A stretch of 64,000 bases of DNA from Enterobacter sp. SA187. Its GTDB lineage: Bacteria > Pseudomonadota > Gammaproteobacteria > Enterobacterales > Enterobacteriaceae. The stretch covers positions 1,984,001 to 2,048,000 of the forward strand of contig NZ_CP019113.1 of the NCBI RefSeq assembly GCF_001888805.2. The letters are read 5' to 3'. Under the pieces are notes generated by a model. The model searched no databases and was not told where the DNA came from. It worked only from the letters and a program-made list of their open reading frames with translations. The translations under genes and the position numbers were made by a program. Of this stretch, positions 40,636 to 55,800 are shown in pieces (position 1 is the stretch's first letter; the number at the start of each line of letters is the position of its first letter).

Positions 40636-41193
40636 GTGATAAACGACATCAGAAAAGATGCTGAAGTACGCATGGAAAAATGCGTGGAAGCATTCAAAAC
40701 CCAAATCAGCAAAGTGCGCACTGGCCGCGCGTCCCCGAGCCTGCTGGACGGGATCGTTGTGGAGTACTACGGTACCCCGACCCCGCTGCGTCAGCTGGCC
40801 AGCGTCACGGTTGAAGATTCCCGTACGCTGAAAATCAACGTGTTCGATCGTTCCATGGGCCCGGCCGTTGAGAAAGCGATCATGGCATCCGATCTGGGTC
40901 TGAACCCGAACTCTGCCGGTAGCGACATTCGTGTTCCGCTGCCTGCGCTGACGGAAGAACGTCGTAAAGATCTGATCAAAGTGGTGCGTGGCGAAGCGGA
41001 AGGCGCGCGCGTTGCCGTACGTAACGTCCGTCGTGACGCGAACGATAAAGTGAAAGCGCTGCTGAAAGACAAAGCCATCAGCGAAGATGACGATCGTCGT
41101 TCACAGGAAGAAGTGCAGAAACAGACCGACGCGGCGATTAAAAAAATCGATGCGGCGCTGGCGGATAAAGAAGCGGAACTGATGCAGTTCTGA
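40636..41193 (+). CDS. frr: ribosome recycling factor
   Basis: With EF-G it splits the post-termination ribosome. The 185 residues match E. coli RRF: a three-helix bundle with [18 protein letters not shown] and [18 protein letters not shown]. The start at 40636 is read as GTG, with AGGATC upstream, as in E. coli. It lies between pyrH and dxr. Confidence 0.98.
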   Translation: MINDIRKDAEVRMEKCVEAFKTQISKVRTGRASPSLLDGIVVEYYGTPTPLRQLASVTVEDSRTLKINVFDRSMGPAVEKAIMASDLGLNPNSAGSDIRVPLPALTEERRKDLIKVVRGEAEGARVAVRNVRRDANDKVKALLKDKAISEDDDRRSQEEVQKQTDAAIKKIDAALADKEAELMQF

Positions 41194-41286
41194 TCCTGCG
41201 CACATGATGACAACGCCGTACAGAAATCCACAGGGTTTGCTGGCGGCGTTTTGCTTTCTATCCTCCAAAATTACGCCGGGCGTCTG

Positions 41287-42486
41287 ATGAAGCAATTAAC
41301 CCTCCTTGGCTCAACCGGATCTATTGGTTGCAGCACTCTTGATGTGGTTCGCCACAATCCTGAAACCTTCGCGGTGACGGCGCTCGTGGCCGGTAAAAAC
41401 GTGGCGCGGATGGTCGAACAGTGCCTCGAATTCTCACCGCGCTATGCGGTGATGGATGATGACGCCTGCGCCCGTCAGTTGAAAGACGCGCTGGCGCAGC
41501 ACGGCAGCCGTACCGAGGTGCTTAGCGGTCAGCAGGCGGCCTGTGACATGGCCGCGCTGGATGAGGTTGATCAGGTGATGGCGGCCATTGTCGGGGCGGC
41601 AGGGCTTCTGCCGACGCTGGCGGCTATTCGTGCCGGTAAAACCGTGCTGCTTGCCAATAAAGAGTCGCTGGTGACCTGCGGACGACTGTTTATGGAAGCC
41701 GTGAAGCACAGCGGCGCGCAGCTTTTGCCGGTGGACAGCGAACATAACGCTATTTTTCAGAGTTTACCGCAACCTTTCCAGCACAACCTGGGGTACGCTG
41801 ATCTGGAGCAGAACGGCGTGATGTCGATTCTGCTTACCGGGTCTGGTGGCCCATTTCGCGAAACGCCGCTGTCTGAACTGGCTGCAATGACGCCCGATCA
41901 GGCCTGCCGCCATCCGAACTGGTCAATGGGACGTAAGATCTCCGTTGATTCAGCCACCATGATGAACAAGGGTCTGGAATACATTGAAGCACGCTGGTTA
42001 TTTAATGCCTCCGCCGATCAGATGGAAGTGCTGATCCACCCGCAGTCGGTGATCCACTCCATGGTACGTTATCTGGATGGCAGCGTGTTAGCGCAGCTGG
42101 GCGAGCCGGATATGCGCACGCCGATAGCCCATACGATGGCCTGGCCTAATCGTGTGGTCTCAGGCGCGAAGCCGCTGGATTTCAGTACGCTGAGTGCACT
42201 GACGTTCTGCGCGCCTGATTACGATCGTTATCCTTGCCTGAAGCTGGCAATGGACGCGTTTGAGCAGGGGCAGGCGGCAACCACAGCGCTGAATGCGGCA
42301 AACGAAGTGACGGTCGCGGCCTTCCTGGACTCGGCTATTCGCTTTACCGACATTGCTGCCCTGAATCTGTCTGTGCTTGAGAAGATGGATTTGCGCGAAC
42401 CGCAAAGTATCGATGATGTACTGGCTGTTGATAAACTTGCGCGTGATGTTGCACAAAAACAAGTGACGCAACTCGCAAGCTGGTGA
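41287..42486 (+). CDS. dxr: 1-deoxy-D-xylulose 5-phosphate reductoisomerase
   Basis: Converts DXP to MEP, the first committed step of the non-mevalonate isoprenoid route and the fosmidomycin target. The 399 residues (398 in E. coli) have the NADPH motif [15 protein letters not shown], the metal-binding [11 protein letters not shown], and the flexible loop [10 protein letters not shown] and [21 protein letters not shown]. The ATG at 41287 fits the family; the longer frame from 41251 does not. Confidence 0.97.
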   Translation: MKQLTLLGSTGSIGCSTLDVVRHNPETFAVTALVAGKNVARMVEQCLEFSPRYAVMDDDACARQLKDALAQHGSRTEVLSGQQAACDMAALDEVDQVMAAIVGAAGLLPTLAAIRAGKTVLLANKESLVTCGRLFMEAVKHSGAQLLPVDSEHNAIFQSLPQPFQHNLGYADLEQNGVMSILLTGSGGPFRETPLSELAAMTPDQACRHPNWSMGRKISVDSATMMNKGLEYIEARWLFNASADQMEVLIHPQSVIHSMVRYLDGSVLAQLGEPDMRTPIAHTMAWPNRVVSGAKPLDFSTLSALTFCAPDYDRYPCLKLAMDAFEQGQAATTALNAANEVTVAAFLDSAIRFTDIAALNLSVLEKMDLREPQSIDDVLAVDKLARDVAQKQVTQLASW

Positions 42487-42585
42487 TATTACAGCCACTC
42501 GTGGTTGTGCTATTTGTTAGCGTATTACTTCAGTGATATAGTCTGCGCCACCTGATCGTGGGGCTTTTGTCCTTTCAGGTCAGGT

Positions 42586-42611
42586 AAGCCGTGGTTTTAC
42601 ACGGCTTTTTT
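42586..42611 (+). terminator. intrinsic terminator between dxr and ispU
   Basis: AAGCCGTG / CACGGCTT (8-bp stem, GTTTTA loop) followed by a run of T residues, about 100 bp after dxr and 62 bp before ispU. Confidence 0.9.
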
Positions 42612-42672
42612 ATGTAAAGGCTTCAGTATTCCTGGCTACCGCTAAATCCTTTTCAGGGACTAATAACGCGTT

Positions 42673-43431
42673 ATGTTGTCTGCTAATCAACCATTAAGCG
42701 AGAATTTGCCAGCGCATGGCTGCCGTCATGTTGCGATAATTATGGATGGCAATGGTCGCTGGGCGAAAAGACAAGGGAAATTACGGGCTTTTGGTCATAA
42801 AGCCGGAGCCAAGTCTGTTCGTCGTGCGGTTTCGTTTGCTGCGAATAACGGCATCGATGCATTGACGCTGTACGCTTTTAGTAGTGAAAACTGGAACCGG
42901 CCAGCGCAGGAAGTCAGCGCGCTGATGGAACTGTTCGTGTGGGCGCTGGATAGCGAAGTAAAAAGCCTGCACCGCCATAATGTGCGTCTGCACGTCATCG
43001 GCGACACCAGTCGTTTTAACGCCCGTTTGCAGGAACGGATCCGTAAAGCTGAGGCCCTGACGGCACAGAATACGGGGCTGACGCTGAATATTGCAGCGAA
43101 CTATGGCGGGCGTTGGGATATTATTCAGGGAGTACAGCATTTAGCTGCTCAGGTCCAGGAAGGGCTGTTGCGCCCCGACCAGATTGATGAAGACGCGCTG
43201 AGTAAGCAAATCTGCATGCATGAACTGGCTCCCGTAGATTTAGTAATTAGGACAGGGGGAGAACATCGCATAAGTAACTTTTTGTTGTGGCAAATTGCCT
43301 ATGCCGAACTTTACTTTACTGATGTTCTTTGGCCTGATTTCGATGAACAAGACTTTGAAGGTGCGCTGCATGCCTTTGCCAATCGAGAGCGTCGTTTCGG
43401 CGGCACCGAGCCTGGTGGCGACGAAGCCTGA
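42673..43431 (+). CDS. ispU: undecaprenyl diphosphate synthase
   Basis: Also uppS. Makes C55 undecaprenyl diphosphate from FPP and IPP, the lipid carrier for peptidoglycan and O-antigen. The 252 residues (253 in E. coli) carry the catalytic Asp25 in [11 protein letters not shown], the substrate loop FSSENWNRP, and the C-terminal [19 protein letters not shown]. The following cdsA starts 12 bp later. Confidence 0.98.
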   Translation: MLSANQPLSENLPAHGCRHVAIIMDGNGRWAKRQGKLRAFGHKAGAKSVRRAVSFAANNGIDALTLYAFSSENWNRPAQEVSALMELFVWALDSEVKSLHRHNVRLHVIGDTSRFNARLQERIRKAEALTAQNTGLTLNIAANYGGRWDIIQGVQHLAAQVQEGLLRPDQIDEDALSKQICMHELAPVDLVIRTGGEHRISNFLLWQIAYAELYFTDVLWPDFDEQDFEGALHAFANRERRFGGTEPGGDEA

Positions 43432-43443
43432 TGGGGGTAGCTT

Positions 43444-44301
43444 TTGCTGAAGTATCGCCTGATTTCTGCTTTTGTATTAATCCCCGTCGTTATCGCGGCG
43501 CTGTTCTTACTGCCGCCGGTGGGATTTGCTATTGTCACTATCGCCGTGTGCATGCTTGCCGCATGGGAGTGGGGGCAGTTTAGCGGTTTCACGTCCCGGA
43601 ACGCGCGGGTATGGCTGGCGGTATTGTGCGGGCTGCTGCTTGCGGGCTGGCTGTTACTGATGCCGGAATACCATTACAACGTCCGCCAACCGCTGGTTGA
43701 AGGCGCGCTGTGGGCATCCTTAGGCTGGTGGATTGCCGCGCTGCTGCTGGTGCTGTTTTATCCGGCGTCGGCCAGCCTGTGGCGACATTCAAAAGCGCTA
43801 CGTCTCGTGTTCGGTATCCTCACCATTGTGCCGTTCTTCTGGGGAATGCTGACGCTGCGCGCCTGGCACTATGACGATAACCACTACAGCGGCGCGCTGT
43901 GGCTGCTGTATGTCATGATCCTCGTATGGGGCGCAGACTCCGGGGCATACATGTTTGGTAAACTGTTCGGCAAGCATAAACTGGCGCCGAAAGTATCGCC
44001 GGGCAAAACCTGGCAGGGGTTTATTGGCGGTTTATTTACGGCCGCGGTAATATCCTGGGGCTATGGCGTGTGGGCAAATCTGGACGTTGCGCCTTCCACG
44101 CTGCTGGTGTGCTCAATTGTCGCAGCGCTTGCCTCTGTACTCGGTGATTTAACGGAAAGTATGTTTAAGCGTGAAGCCGGTATCAAAGATAGCGGTAACC
44201 TTATTCCAGGACACGGCGGTATACTTGATCGCATAGATAGCCTGACAGCGGCGGTGCCGGTGTTTGCCTGTCTGTTATTGCTGGTATTCAGGACGATTTA
44301 A
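43444..44301 (+). CDS. cdsA: phosphatidate cytidylyltransferase (TTG start)
   Basis: Makes CDP-diacylglycerol, the precursor of all phospholipids. The 285-residue integral membrane protein has about eight hydrophobic segments and the C-terminal CDS signature ([18 protein letters not shown]...[12 protein letters not shown]). Translation appears to begin at a TTG (43444) giving [10 protein letters not shown], as in E. coli, after a G-rich stretch (GGGGG). A rarer start codon likely lowers expression. Confidence 0.97.
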   Translation: MLKYRLISAFVLIPVVIAALFLLPPVGFAIVTIAVCMLAAWEWGQFSGFTSRNARVWLAVLCGLLLAGWLLLMPEYHYNVRQPLVEGALWASLGWWIAALLLVLFYPASASLWRHSKALRLVFGILTIVPFFWGMLTLRAWHYDDNHYSGALWLLYVMILVWGADSGAYMFGKLFGKHKLAPKVSPGKTWQGFIGGLFTAAVISWGYGVWANLDVAPSTLLVCSIVAALASVLGDLTESMFKREAGIKDSGNLIPGHGGILDRIDSLTAAVPVFACLLLLVFRTI

Positions 44302-44312
44302 CGGAAGATTAT

Positions 44313-45665
44313 ATGCTGAGTATTCTCTGGAATCTGGCGGCGTTCATTGTTGCGCTGGGCGTGCTGATCACGGTGCATGAATTTGGCCATTTCTGGGTTG
44401 CTCGTCGTTGTGGTGTGCGGGTAGAGCGTTTTTCCATCGGTTTTGGTAAAGCGCTCTGGCGTCGCACCGATAAGCAGGGTACGGAATTCGTTATCGCGCT
44501 TATCCCTCTTGGCGGTTACGTTAAAATGCTGGATGAGCGCGTAGAGCCGGTGATCCCGGAACTGCGCCATACCGCATTTAACAACAAAACCGTCGGGCAG
44601 CGTGCTGCCGTCATTGCTGCGGGTCCCGTAGCCAATTTCCTCTTTGCTATCGTCGCTTACTGGCTGGTGTTTATCATCGGCGTGCCTGGCGTGCGCCCGG
44701 TAATCGGTGAAATAACACCCAACTCAATCGCCGCCAGCGCGCAAATTACGCCCGGCACGGAACTTAAAGCGATTGATGGTATCGAAACGCCTGACTGGGA
44801 TGCTGTGCGTTTGCAGCTGGTGTCCAAAATCGGCGATGCGCAGACTACAATCAGCGTGGCCCCCTTTGGTACTGACAGCCGTCAGAACAAGACGCTGGAT
44901 TTACGCGACTGGGCGTTTGAGCCTGACCGCGAAGATCCGGTCGCCTCGCTCGGCATTCAGCCACGCGGTCCGCAGATTGAACCGGTACTGGCGCAAGTGC
45001 AGGCTGACTCCGCTGCAAGTAAAGCAGGTTTGCAAGCAGGCGACAGGATCGTTAAAGTCGATGGTCAGCAGTTAACGCAGTGGATGACCTTTGTCACCCT
45101 TGTCCGGGATAATCCCGGCACGCCGTTAGCACTGGATATCGAAAGACAGGGCAGCCCCTTGTCTTTGACACTGATACCAGATACAAAACCGGGTAGCGGC
45201 AAGGACGAAGGGTTTGCAGGCGTGGTGCCTAAAATTATCCCGCTGCCTGACGAGTACAAGACAGTACGCCAGTACGGACCATTCAGCGCCATCGTTGAAG
45301 CCACGGATAAAACCTGGCAATTGATGAAGCTGACGGTCAGTATGCTGGGGAAATTGATAACCGGTGATGTCAAACTGAACAACCTCAGTGGGCCGATTTC
45401 TATCGCCCAGGGGGCTGGGATGTCAGCAGAATTTGGGTTGATTTACTATCTGATGTTCCTCGCTCTTATCAGCGTGAACCTTGGGATCATCAACCTGTTC
45501 CCGCTTCCTGTTCTGGACGGGGGGCACCTGCTGTTTTTAGCGATTGAAAAGCTAAAGGGCGGACCGGTATCCGAGCGAGTTCAAGACTTTAGTTACCGCA
45601 TTGGCTCGATTTTGCTGGTGTTGTTAATGGGGCTTGCACTTTTCAATGATTTCTCTCGGTTATGA
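44313..45665 (+). CDS. rseP: site-2 zinc metalloprotease RseP
   Basis: Cuts the membrane anti-sigma factor RseA to release sigma-E, and clears remnant signal peptides. The 450 residues match E. coli: HEFGH (22-26) zinc motif in the first membrane segment, two periplasmic PDZ domains (about 115-310), and the third metal ligand in [13 protein letters not shown]. It lies between cdsA and bamA, linking stress sensing to outer-membrane assembly. Confidence 0.98.
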   Translation: MLSILWNLAAFIVALGVLITVHEFGHFWVARRCGVRVERFSIGFGKALWRRTDKQGTEFVIALIPLGGYVKMLDERVEPVIPELRHTAFNNKTVGQRAAVIAAGPVANFLFAIVAYWLVFIIGVPGVRPVIGEITPNSIAASAQITPGTELKAIDGIETPDWDAVRLQLVSKIGDAQTTISVAPFGTDSRQNKTLDLRDWAFEPDREDPVASLGIQPRGPQIEPVLAQVQADSAASKAGLQAGDRIVKVDGQQLTQWMTFVTLVRDNPGTPLALDIERQGSPLSLTLIPDTKPGSGKDEGFAGVVPKIIPLPDEYKTVRQYGPFSAIVEATDKTWQLMKLTVSMLGKLITGDVKLNNLSGPISIAQGAGMSAEFGLIYYLMFLALISVNLGIINLFPLPVLDGGHLLFLAIEKLKGGPVSERVQDFSYRIGSILLVLLMGLALFNDFSRL

Positions 45666-45676
45666 GAGCTAGTTAG

Positions 45677-48112
<2,436 letters not shown>

Positions 48113-48145
48113 CTGGTCTTTGCAAAGGACTGCAATAGCAGTGTA

Positions 48146-48172
48146 GCGTGACACGGTTTCGCCCTGTCACGC
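48146..48172 (+). other. hairpin in the bamA-skp gap
   Basis: GCGTGACA and TGTCACGC form a perfect 8-bp stem with an 11-nt loop in the 106-bp gap. There is no T run, so it is unlikely to terminate fully; a role in mRNA processing or in modulating skp is inference. A smaller repeat, GGTACC...GGGTACA, follows at 48180-48194. Confidence 0.5.
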
Positions 48173-48218
48173 AAAGAATGGTACCTGCGGGTACATTTGG
48201 GATGGTAAGGAGTTTACA

Positions 48219-48713
48219 GTGAAAAAGTGGTTATTAGCGGCAGGTCTCGGTTTAGCGATGGCAACGTCCGCGCAGGCAGCAGACAAAATTGCAATCGTGA
48301 ACATGGGCAACCTGTTCCAGCAGGTGGCACAGACAACTGGCGTTTCCAAAACGCTGGAAAATGAGTTCAAAGGCCGTGCCGGTGAACTTCAGAAAATGGA
48401 AACCGATCTGCAGTCTAAAATGCAGCGTTTGCAGCGTGATGGTTCTACCATGAAATCATCCGATCGCAGCAAGCTGGAAAAAGACGTAATGGCACAGCGC
48501 CAGACCTTCTCTCAGAAAGCACAAGCTTTTGAGCAGGATCGTCAGCGTCGTTCCAACGAAGAGCGCGGCAAACTGGTTAACCGTATCCAGGCGGCTGTGA
48601 AGAAAGTGGCTGACGACCAGAGCATCGATCTGGTGGTTGACGCAAATACCGTTGCTTACAACAGCAGTGATGTGAAAGACATTACCGCTGATGTGCTGAA
48701 ACAGGTTAAATAA
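48219..48713 (+). CDS. skp: periplasmic chaperone Skp (GTG start)
   Basis: Jellyfish-shaped trimeric holdase for unfolded outer-membrane proteins. The 164-residue precursor (161 in E. coli) has a signal peptide cut after AQA, then two long helical arms (about 45-130). It begins at a GTG preceded by TAAGGAG. The extra residues relative to E. coli lie near the arm tip ([13 protein letters not shown]). It precedes lpxD by 3 bp. Confidence 0.98.
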   Translation: MKKWLLAAGLGLAMATSAQAADKIAIVNMGNLFQQVAQTTGVSKTLENEFKGRAGELQKMETDLQSKMQRLQRDGSTMKSSDRSKLEKDVMAQRQTFSQKAQAFEQDRQRRSNEERGKLVNRIQAAVKKVADDQSIDLVVDANTVAYNSSDVKDITADVLKQVK

Positions 48714-48716
48714 GTA

Positions 48717-49742
48717 ATGCCTTCAATTCGACTGTCTGAATTAGCAGGGCAGTTGGATGCAGAATTACACGGTGATGGCGATATCGTCATCACCGGCGTT
48801 GCGTCCATGCAGTCTGCTAAAGCAGGTCAAATTACTTTCATGGTAAATCCAAAATACCGTGAACACCTGGCCGCCTGCCAGGCGTCTGCCGTTGTCATGA
48901 CGCAGGACGATCTCCCTTACGCCAAAAGCGCAGCGCTGGTAGTGAAGAATCCCTACCTGACTTACGCGCGTATGGCTCAAATTCTTGATTCCACGCCGCA
49001 GCCGGCACAGAACATTGCGCAAAGCGCGGTGATTGATGCCTCGGCAACACTGGGTCAAAACCTCTCTATTGGCGCGAACGCCGTTATCGAATCTGATGTG
49101 GTATTAGGCGATAACGTAGTGATTGGCGCGGGTTGCTTCGTCGGGAAAAAGACTAAAATTGGCGCAGGCTCGCGTTTATGGGCCAACGTTACCGTTTACC
49201 ATGAGATTGAGATCGGTGAGAATTGCCTGATCCAGTCCGGGACGGTGATCGGCGCGGACGGTTTTGGCTATGCTAACGATCGCGGCAACTGGGTTAAGAT
49301 CCCGCAGCTCGGCCGGGTGATCATTGGCTCTCGCGTAGAGATCGGCGCCTGTACCACTATCGATCGTGGGGCGCTGGATGACACCATTATCGGTAATGGC
49401 GTCATTATTGATAATCAGTGCCAGATTGCACATAACGTTGTGATTGGCGACAATACCGCAGTTGCGGGTGGCGTCATCATGGCGGGCAGCCTGAAAATTG
49501 GCCGTTACTGTATGATTGGCGGTGCCAGCGTGATTAACGGTCATATGGAAATCTGCGACAAAGTCACCGTAACGGGTATGGGCATGGTGATGCGTCCGAT
49601 TACTGAACCGGGCGTATACTCCTCCGGTATCCCGCTGCAACCCAACAAAGTGTGGCGCAAAACAGCAGCACTGGTGATGAACATTGATGATATGAGCAAG
49701 CGTCTTAAAGCCGTTGAGCGCAAGGTCAATCAACAAGACTAA
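48717..49742 (+). CDS. lpxD: UDP-3-O-(3-hydroxymyristoyl)glucosamine N-acyltransferase
   Basis: Third step of lipid A synthesis. The 341 residues match E. coli, with an N-terminal uridine-binding domain (about 1-100), a hexapeptide left-handed beta-helix (about 105-300) containing the catalytic His in [14 protein letters not shown] (about His239), and a C-terminal helix. It starts 3 bp after skp. Confidence 0.98.
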   Translation: MPSIRLSELAGQLDAELHGDGDIVITGVASMQSAKAGQITFMVNPKYREHLAACQASAVVMTQDDLPYAKSAALVVKNPYLTYARMAQILDSTPQPAQNIAQSAVIDASATLGQNLSIGANAVIESDVVLGDNVVIGAGCFVGKKTKIGAGSRLWANVTVYHEIEIGENCLIQSGTVIGADGFGYANDRGNWVKIPQLGRVIIGSRVEIGACTTIDRGALDDTIIGNGVIIDNQCQIAHNVVIGDNTAVAGGVIMAGSLKIGRYCMIGGASVINGHMEICDKVTVTGMGMVMRPITEPGVYSSGIPLQPNKVWRKTAALVMNIDDMSKRLKAVERKVNQQD

Positions 49743-49844
49743 TAATTCATCCGTTTTACGCCCAAACTTCCCGGCCTGACGGCATTAGCTTGCCGCGGGC
49801 CGTGTTATTATTGCCATTAAGTATATTTAGACAGGAAGAGTATT

Positions 49845-50300
49845 TTGACTACTGACACTCATACTCTGCACATTGAAGAGATTTTAGAGCTTCTGCCGCA
49901 CCGTTACCCGTTCTTGCTGGTCGATCGTGTGCTGGATTTTGAAGAAGGTCGTTTTCTGCGCGCAGTAAAAAATGTTTCGGTTAACGAGCCATTTTTCCAG
50001 GGGCATTTCCCTGGCAAACCTATTTTCCCGGGCGTCCTGATCCTGGAAGCCATGGCGCAGGCCACCGGTATTCTGGCGTTTAAAAGCGTTGGTAAACTGG
50101 AGCCAGGCGAGCTGTATTACTTTGCGGGCATCGATGAAGCGCGCTTTAAGCGCCCGGTTGTCCCTGGTGATCAGATGATCATGGAAGTGACGTTCGAAAA
50201 AACGCGTCGCGGCCTGACACGCTTTAAAGGCGTGGCTACGGTTGACGGCAAAGTTGTTTGTGAAGCTACTATGATGTGTGCACGTAGCCGGGAGGCCTGA
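49845..50300 (+). CDS. fabZ: 3-hydroxyacyl-ACP dehydratase FabZ (TTG start)
   Basis: Dehydrates 3-hydroxyacyl-ACP in fatty-acid elongation; its balance with lpxA and lpxC activity decides the flow to lipid A. The 151 residues equal E. coli, with the catalytic His in [11 protein letters not shown] and the Glu in LEAMAQ. It begins at TTG (49845), as in E. coli, with AGGAAG upstream. A rare start codon may help keep FabZ low. Confidence 0.98.
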   Translation: MTTDTHTLHIEEILELLPHRYPFLLVDRVLDFEEGRFLRAVKNVSVNEPFFQGHFPGKPIFPGVLILEAMAQATGILAFKSVGKLEPGELYYFAGIDEARFKRPVVPGDQMIMEVTFEKTRRGLTRFKGVATVDGKVVCEATMMCARSREA

Positions 50301-50303
50301 TAC

Positions 50304-51092
50304 GTGATTGATAAATCCGCCTTTATTCATCCTACCGCCATTGTGGAAGACGGTGCCGTCATCGGCGCTAACGTTCATATTGGACCGTTTTGTCTTGTTG
50401 GACCCCATGTTGAAATTGGTGAGGGTACCGTACTGAAGTCTCATGTCGTGATTAATGGCCACACTGTTATTGGCCGTGACAACGAGATATATCAGTTCGC
50501 CACTATCGGTGAAGCAAACCAGGATTTGAAATACGCTGGTGAGCCGACCCGTGTAGAAGTGGGCGATCGTAACCGCATTCGCGAAAGCGTCACCATTCAC
50601 CGTGGAACCGTTCAGGGTGGTGGATTGACGAAGGTGGGCAGCGACAACTTACTGATGGTTAACGCGCACGTTGCGCATGACTGTACCGTCGGGAATCGCT
50701 GTATTCTTGCTAACAATGCAACGCTTGCGGGCCACGTTTCGGTTGATGATTTTGCAATCATCGGCGGCATGACGGCTGTGCATCAGTTCTGCATTATTGG
50801 CGCTCACGTTATGGTCGGCGGTTGCTCCGGTGTGGCGCAGGACGTCCCGCCGTATGTAATTGCCCAGGGTAACCACGCCACGCCGTTCGGTGTCAACATC
50901 GAAGGGCTGAAGCGCCGTGGTTACAGCAAAGAGGCGCTGTTTGCTATCCGTAACGCTTACAAACTGCTGTACCGTAGTGGTAAGACGCTGGAAGAAGCGA
51001 AGCCGGAAATCGCCGCACTGGCGGAACAGCATCCGGAAGTGAAGGCGTTCACCGAGTTCTTCGAACGCTCAACCCGTGGTCTGATCCGTTAA
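50304..51092 (+). CDS. lpxA: UDP-N-acetylglucosamine acyltransferase LpxA (GTG start)
   Basis: First step of lipid A synthesis. The 262 residues equal E. coli LpxA. The beta-helix of hexapeptide repeats (about 1-185) contains the catalytic His125 in VNAHVAHDC, followed by a helical C-terminus. The start is GTG, 3 bp after fabZ. The stop overlaps lpxB by 1 bp. Confidence 0.98.
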   Translation: MIDKSAFIHPTAIVEDGAVIGANVHIGPFCLVGPHVEIGEGTVLKSHVVINGHTVIGRDNEIYQFATIGEANQDLKYAGEPTRVEVGDRNRIRESVTIHRGTVQGGGLTKVGSDNLLMVNAHVAHDCTVGNRCILANNATLAGHVSVDDFAIIGGMTAVHQFCIIGAHVMVGGCSGVAQDVPPYVIAQGNHATPFGVNIEGLKRRGYSKEALFAIRNAYKLLYRSGKTLEEAKPEIAALAEQHPEVKAFTEFFERSTRGLIR

Positions 51093-52237
51093 TGTCTGGT
51101 CGTCCTCTTACGATAGCCCTGGTCGCCGGAGAAACCTCCGGCGATATTCTTGGCGCAGGTCTTATTAAAGCGCTGAAAGCACGCCACCCTGACGCGCGTT
51201 TTGTTGGTGTCGCGGGGCCGCGTATGCAGGCCGAAGGTTGTGAAGCCTGGTACGAGATGGAAGAGCTGGCGGTGATGGGCATCGTGGAGGTGCTGGGCCG
51301 TTTGCGTCGTCTGCTGCATATTCGCGCCGATCTCACCCGCCGTTTTACCGATCTCAAGCCTGATGTGTTTGTCGGCATTGATGCGCCGGACTTCAACATC
51401 ACGCTGGAAGGCAATCTTAAAAAGCATGGGATCAAAACGATCCATTACGTCAGCCCGTCCGTCTGGGCCTGGCGCCAAAAACGCGTTTTCAAAATCGGCA
51501 GATCCACCAATCTGGTGCTGGCTTTTCTGCCTTTCGAAAAAGCGTTTTATGACCGGTTTAACGTGCCGTGTCGCTTTATCGGCCATACCATGGCGGACGC
51601 GATGCCGCTGGATCCCGATAAAAACGCGGCACGCGATACGCTGGGCATTGCTCACGATGTGCATTGTCTGGCGCTTTTGCCTGGCAGCCGCGGCGCGGAA
51701 GTGGAAATGCTCAGCGCAGATTTCCTGAAAACCGCACAGATTCTGCGTAGCCACTATCCGGATCTGGAAGTGGTGGTGCCGCTGGTTAACGCGAAACGCC
51801 GCGAGCAGTTTGAGCGTATCAAAGCGGATGTCGCGCCGGATTTGCGCGTGCATCTGCTGGATGGCATGGGTCGTGAGGCGATGGTCGCCAGCGATGCCGC
51901 GCTTCTGGCGTCCGGCACCGCCGCGCTGGAGTGCATGCTGGCGAAATGCCCGATGGTGGTGGGCTATCGTATGAAGCCGTTCACCTTCTGGATCGCCAAA
52001 CGCCTGGTAAAAACCGACTACGTGTCGCTGCCGAATCTGCTGGCCGGGCGTGAGCTGGTGAAAGAATTATTACAGGAAGAGTGCCAGCCGCAGGCGTTAG
52101 CCGACGCGCTGTTGCCCCTGCTTGCCAATGGCAAAACCAGCCATGCCATGCATGAGACATTCCGCGAACTGCATCAGCAGATCCGTTGCAATGCCGATGA
52201 ACAAGCAGCCGATGCGGTGCTGGAGTTAGCGCAATGA
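51092..52237 (+). CDS. lpxB: lipid A disaccharide synthase
   Basis: Joins UDP-diacylglucosamine and lipid X to make the beta-1,6 disaccharide. It is a peripheral membrane glycosyltransferase of GT-B fold. The 381 residues (382 in E. coli) contain the N-terminal [28 protein letters not shown] and LPGSRGAEV motifs. Overlaps with lpxA (1 bp) and rnhB (4 bp) indicate translational coupling. Confidence 0.98.
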   Translation: MSGRPLTIALVAGETSGDILGAGLIKALKARHPDARFVGVAGPRMQAEGCEAWYEMEELAVMGIVEVLGRLRRLLHIRADLTRRFTDLKPDVFVGIDAPDFNITLEGNLKKHGIKTIHYVSPSVWAWRQKRVFKIGRSTNLVLAFLPFEKAFYDRFNVPCRFIGHTMADAMPLDPDKNAARDTLGIAHDVHCLALLPGSRGAEVEMLSADFLKTAQILRSHYPDLEVVVPLVNAKRREQFERIKADVAPDLRVHLLDGMGREAMVASDAALLASGTAALECMLAKCPMVVGYRMKPFTFWIAKRLVKTDYVSLPNLLAGRELVKELLQEECQPQALADALLPLLANGKTSHAMHETFRELHQQIRCNADEQAADAVLELAQ

Positions 52238-52830
52238 TGGAATTTATCTATCCGCACACCCGATTAGTGGCCGGTGTGGATGAAGTTGGCCGTGGCCCGC
52301 TGGTCGGAGCCGTGGTTACCGCGGCGGTGATCCTCGATCCGGCGCGCCCGATTGTGGGTCTGAATGACTCGAAAAAATTATCGGAAAAGCGCCGTCTGGC
52401 GCTGTTTGATGAAATCAAAGACAAGGCGCTGAGCTGGAGTCTGGGCCGTGCCGAACCGCATGAAATTGACGAGCTGAATATTCTGCACGCCACCATGCTG
52501 GCGATGCAGCGTGCCGTGGCCGGGCTGCATATCGCCCCGGAATATGTCCTGATTGATGGCAACCGCTGTCCGGCGCTGCCGATGCCCTCCATGGCGGTCG
52601 TCAAAGGCGACAGCCGGGTCGCAGAAATCAGCGCGGCGTCTATTATTGCCAAAGTGACGCGCGATGCGGAAATGGCGGCGCTGGATCTGACTTTTCCTCA
52701 ATATGGCTTTGCCCGGCACAAAGGGTATCCGACAGCCTTCCATCTGGAGCGGCTGGCGATGCACGGTGCGACAGAGCATCACCGGCGTAGCTTTGCGCCC
52801 GTAAAACGCGCACTGGGACTGGTGTCCTGA
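52234..52830 (+). CDS. rnhB: ribonuclease HII
   Basis: Cuts at ribonucleotides embedded in DNA to begin ribonucleotide excision repair. The 198 residues equal E. coli, with the catalytic pair Asp16 and Glu17 in [11 protein letters not shown], Asp near 108 in LIDGNR, and the basic C-terminal region [10 protein letters not shown]. Its ATGA start overlaps lpxB. Confidence 0.97.
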   Translation: MMEFIYPHTRLVAGVDEVGRGPLVGAVVTAAVILDPARPIVGLNDSKKLSEKRRLALFDEIKDKALSWSLGRAEPHEIDELNILHATMLAMQRAVAGLHIAPEYVLIDGNRCPALPMPSMAVVKGDSRVAEISAASIIAKVTRDAEMAALDLTFPQYGFARHKGYPTAFHLERLAMHGATEHHRRSFAPVKRALGLVS

Positions 52831-52864
52831 TCCTTGCAGCACAATAAGTAAACCGGAAGCTAAA

Positions 52865-55800
52865 ATGGCTGAACCACGTTTCGTACACCTGCGGGTGCAC
52901 AGCGACTATTCCATGATCGATGGGCTGGCAAAGACCGGGCCGCTGGTGAAAAAGGCGGCCTCGCTGGGCATGCCTGCGCTGGCGATCACCGATTTTACCA
53001 ACCTCTGCGGTCTGGTTAAGTTCTACGGGACGGGCCATGGCGCGGGGCTGAAGCCCATTGTCGGCGCAGATTTTCATGTGCAGAGCGACATCATGGGCGA
53101 CGAGCTGACGCAGATCACCGTGCTGGCCGCCAATAACAACGGCTATCAGAACCTGACGCTGCTGATCTCCCGCGCTTACCAGCGTGGCTATGGCGCGCAG
53201 GGGCCGTGGATCGATCGCGACTGGCTGGCGGAGCTGGGCGATGGCCTGATCCTGCTGTCCGGCGGGCGCATGGGCGACGTCGGTCGTAGCCTGCTGCGCG
53301 GCAACAGCGCGCTGGTCGATCAGTGCGTCTCGTTCTACGAAACGCACTTCCCGGACCGTTTCTTCCTCGAACTGATTCGCACCGGCCGCCCGGACGAAGA
53401 GAACTATTTACATGCGGCCGTCGAACTGGCGCAGGCCCGCGGCCTGCCGGTCGTTGCCACTAACGACGTACGCTTTATCGATACCGGTGACTTCGACGCG
53501 CACGAAATCCGTGTGGCCATCCACGACGGCTTTACCCTCGACGATCCCAAACGCCCGCGTAACTATTCGCCGCAGCAGTACCTGCGTACCGAAGACGAAA
53601 TGGTGGAGCTGTTTGCGGATCTGCCGGAAGCTCTGCAAAACAGCGTCGAAATTGCCAAACGCTGTAACGTCACCGTGCGCCTCGGCGAATACTTCCTGCC
53701 GCAGTTCCCGACCGGTGACATGAGCACCGAAGATTTCCTGATCCTGAAATCAAAAGAGGGGCTGGAAGAGCGTCTGGAATTCCTCTTCCCGGACCCGGCG
53801 GTGCGCGCAGAGAAACGCCCGGAATATGACGAGCGCCTGGACATTGAACTCCAGGTGATCAACCAGATGGGGTTCCCTGGCTACTTCCTCATCGTGATGG
53901 AATTTATCCAGTGGTCGAAGGATAACGGCGTACCGGTAGGGCCGGGTCGCGGCTCGGGCGCGGGTTCGCTGGTGGCCTATGCGCTGAAAATCACCGACCT
54001 CGATCCGCTGGAATTCGACCTGCTGTTCGAACGCTTCCTTAACCCGGAGCGTGTGTCCATGCCTGACTTCGACGTTGACTTCTGCATGGAGAAACGCGAT
54101 CAGGTAATTGAACACGTGGCCGATATGTATGGCCGCGACGCGGTATCGCAGATTATTACCTTTGGTACGATGGCGGCGAAAGCGGTGATCCGCGACGTGG
54201 GCCGCGTACTGGGGCATCCGTACGGCTTTGTCGATCGTATCTCAAAACTCATCCCGCCCGATCCGGGGATGACGCTGGCGAAAGCCTTTGAAGCCGAGCC
54301 GCAGCTGCCGGAAATCTACGAGGCTGACGAAGAAGTCAAAGCGCTGATTGATATGGCGCGTAAGCTGGAAGGCGTAACGCGTAACGCCGGTAAACATGCG
54401 GGCGGCGTGGTGATCGCGCCGACGAAAATTACCGACTTTGCGCCGCTGTATTGCGATGAATCAGGCCAGCATCCGGTCACCCAGTTCGACAAGAACGACG
54501 TGGAATATGCCGGTCTGGTGAAGTTCGACTTCCTTGGTTTGCGAACGCTTACTATCATCGACTGGGCGCTGAAGATGATCAACCCGCGCCGGGCCAAACA
54601 GGGCCTGGAGCCGATTGATATTGCGGCGATCCCGCTTGATGACAAGAAAAGCTTTGATATGCTGCAGCGCTCGGAAACGACCGCCGTGTTCCAGCTTGAA
54701 TCGCGCGGCATGAAGGATCTGATCAAGCGTCTGCAGCCAGACTGCTTCGAAGATATGATCGCGCTGGTGGCCCTGTTCCGTCCTGGCCCCCTTCAGTCCG
54801 GCATGGTGGATAACTTTATCGACCGTAAGCACGGGCGCGAAGAGATCTCCTATCCGGATGTGCAGTGGCAGCACGAATGCCTGAAACCGGTACTGGAGCC
54901 AACCTACGGCATTATCCTGTACCAGGAACAGGTGATGCAGATCGCGCAGGAGCTTTCCGGCTATACCCTGGGGGGCGCGGACATGCTGCGTCGTGCGATG
55001 GGTAAGAAAAAGCCCGAAGAGATGGCCAAGCAGCGTTCTGTCTTTGAAGAGGGCGCGAGAAAGAACGGCATCGACGGCGAACTGGCGATTAAAATTTTCG
55101 ATCTGGTGGAAAAATTCGCTGGCTATGGCTTTAACAAATCGCACTCCGCCGCCTACGCGCTGGTGTCTTACCAGACGCTGTGGCTGAAAGCGCACTATCC
55201 GGCTGAGTTTATGGCGGCGGTGATGACCGCCGATATGGACAACACTGAGAAGGTGGTGGGGCTGGTGGATGAGTGCTGGCGCATGGGGCTTAAGATCCTG
55301 CCGCCGGACATTAACTCCGGGCTGTATCATTTCCACGTTAACGATGACGGTGAAATTGTCTATGGCATCGGCGCGATCAAAGGCGTGGGTGAAGGCCCGA
55401 TTGAAGCCATTCTCGAAGCGCGTAATAAAGACGGCTATTTCCGCGAGCTGTTTGATTTATGCGCCCGTACCGACACCAAAAAGCTTAACCGCCGGGTGCT
55501 GGAAAAACTGATTATGTCCGGGGCTTTCGACCGCCTCGGACCGCACCGTGCGGCGCTGATGAATGCGCTGGGCGATGCGCTGAAAGCCGCCGACCAGCAT
55601 GCGAAAGCCGAGGCTATCGGCCAGGCTGACATGTTTGGCGTGCTGGCAGAAGAGCCGGAGCAGGTGGAGCAGTCCTATGCCAGCTGCCAGCCGTGGCCGG
55701 AACAGGTGGTGCTGGATGGCGAGCGTGAAACCCTGGGTCTGTATCTGACAGGGCACCCGATCACTCAGTACCTGAAAGAAATTGAGCGGTATGTCGGCGG

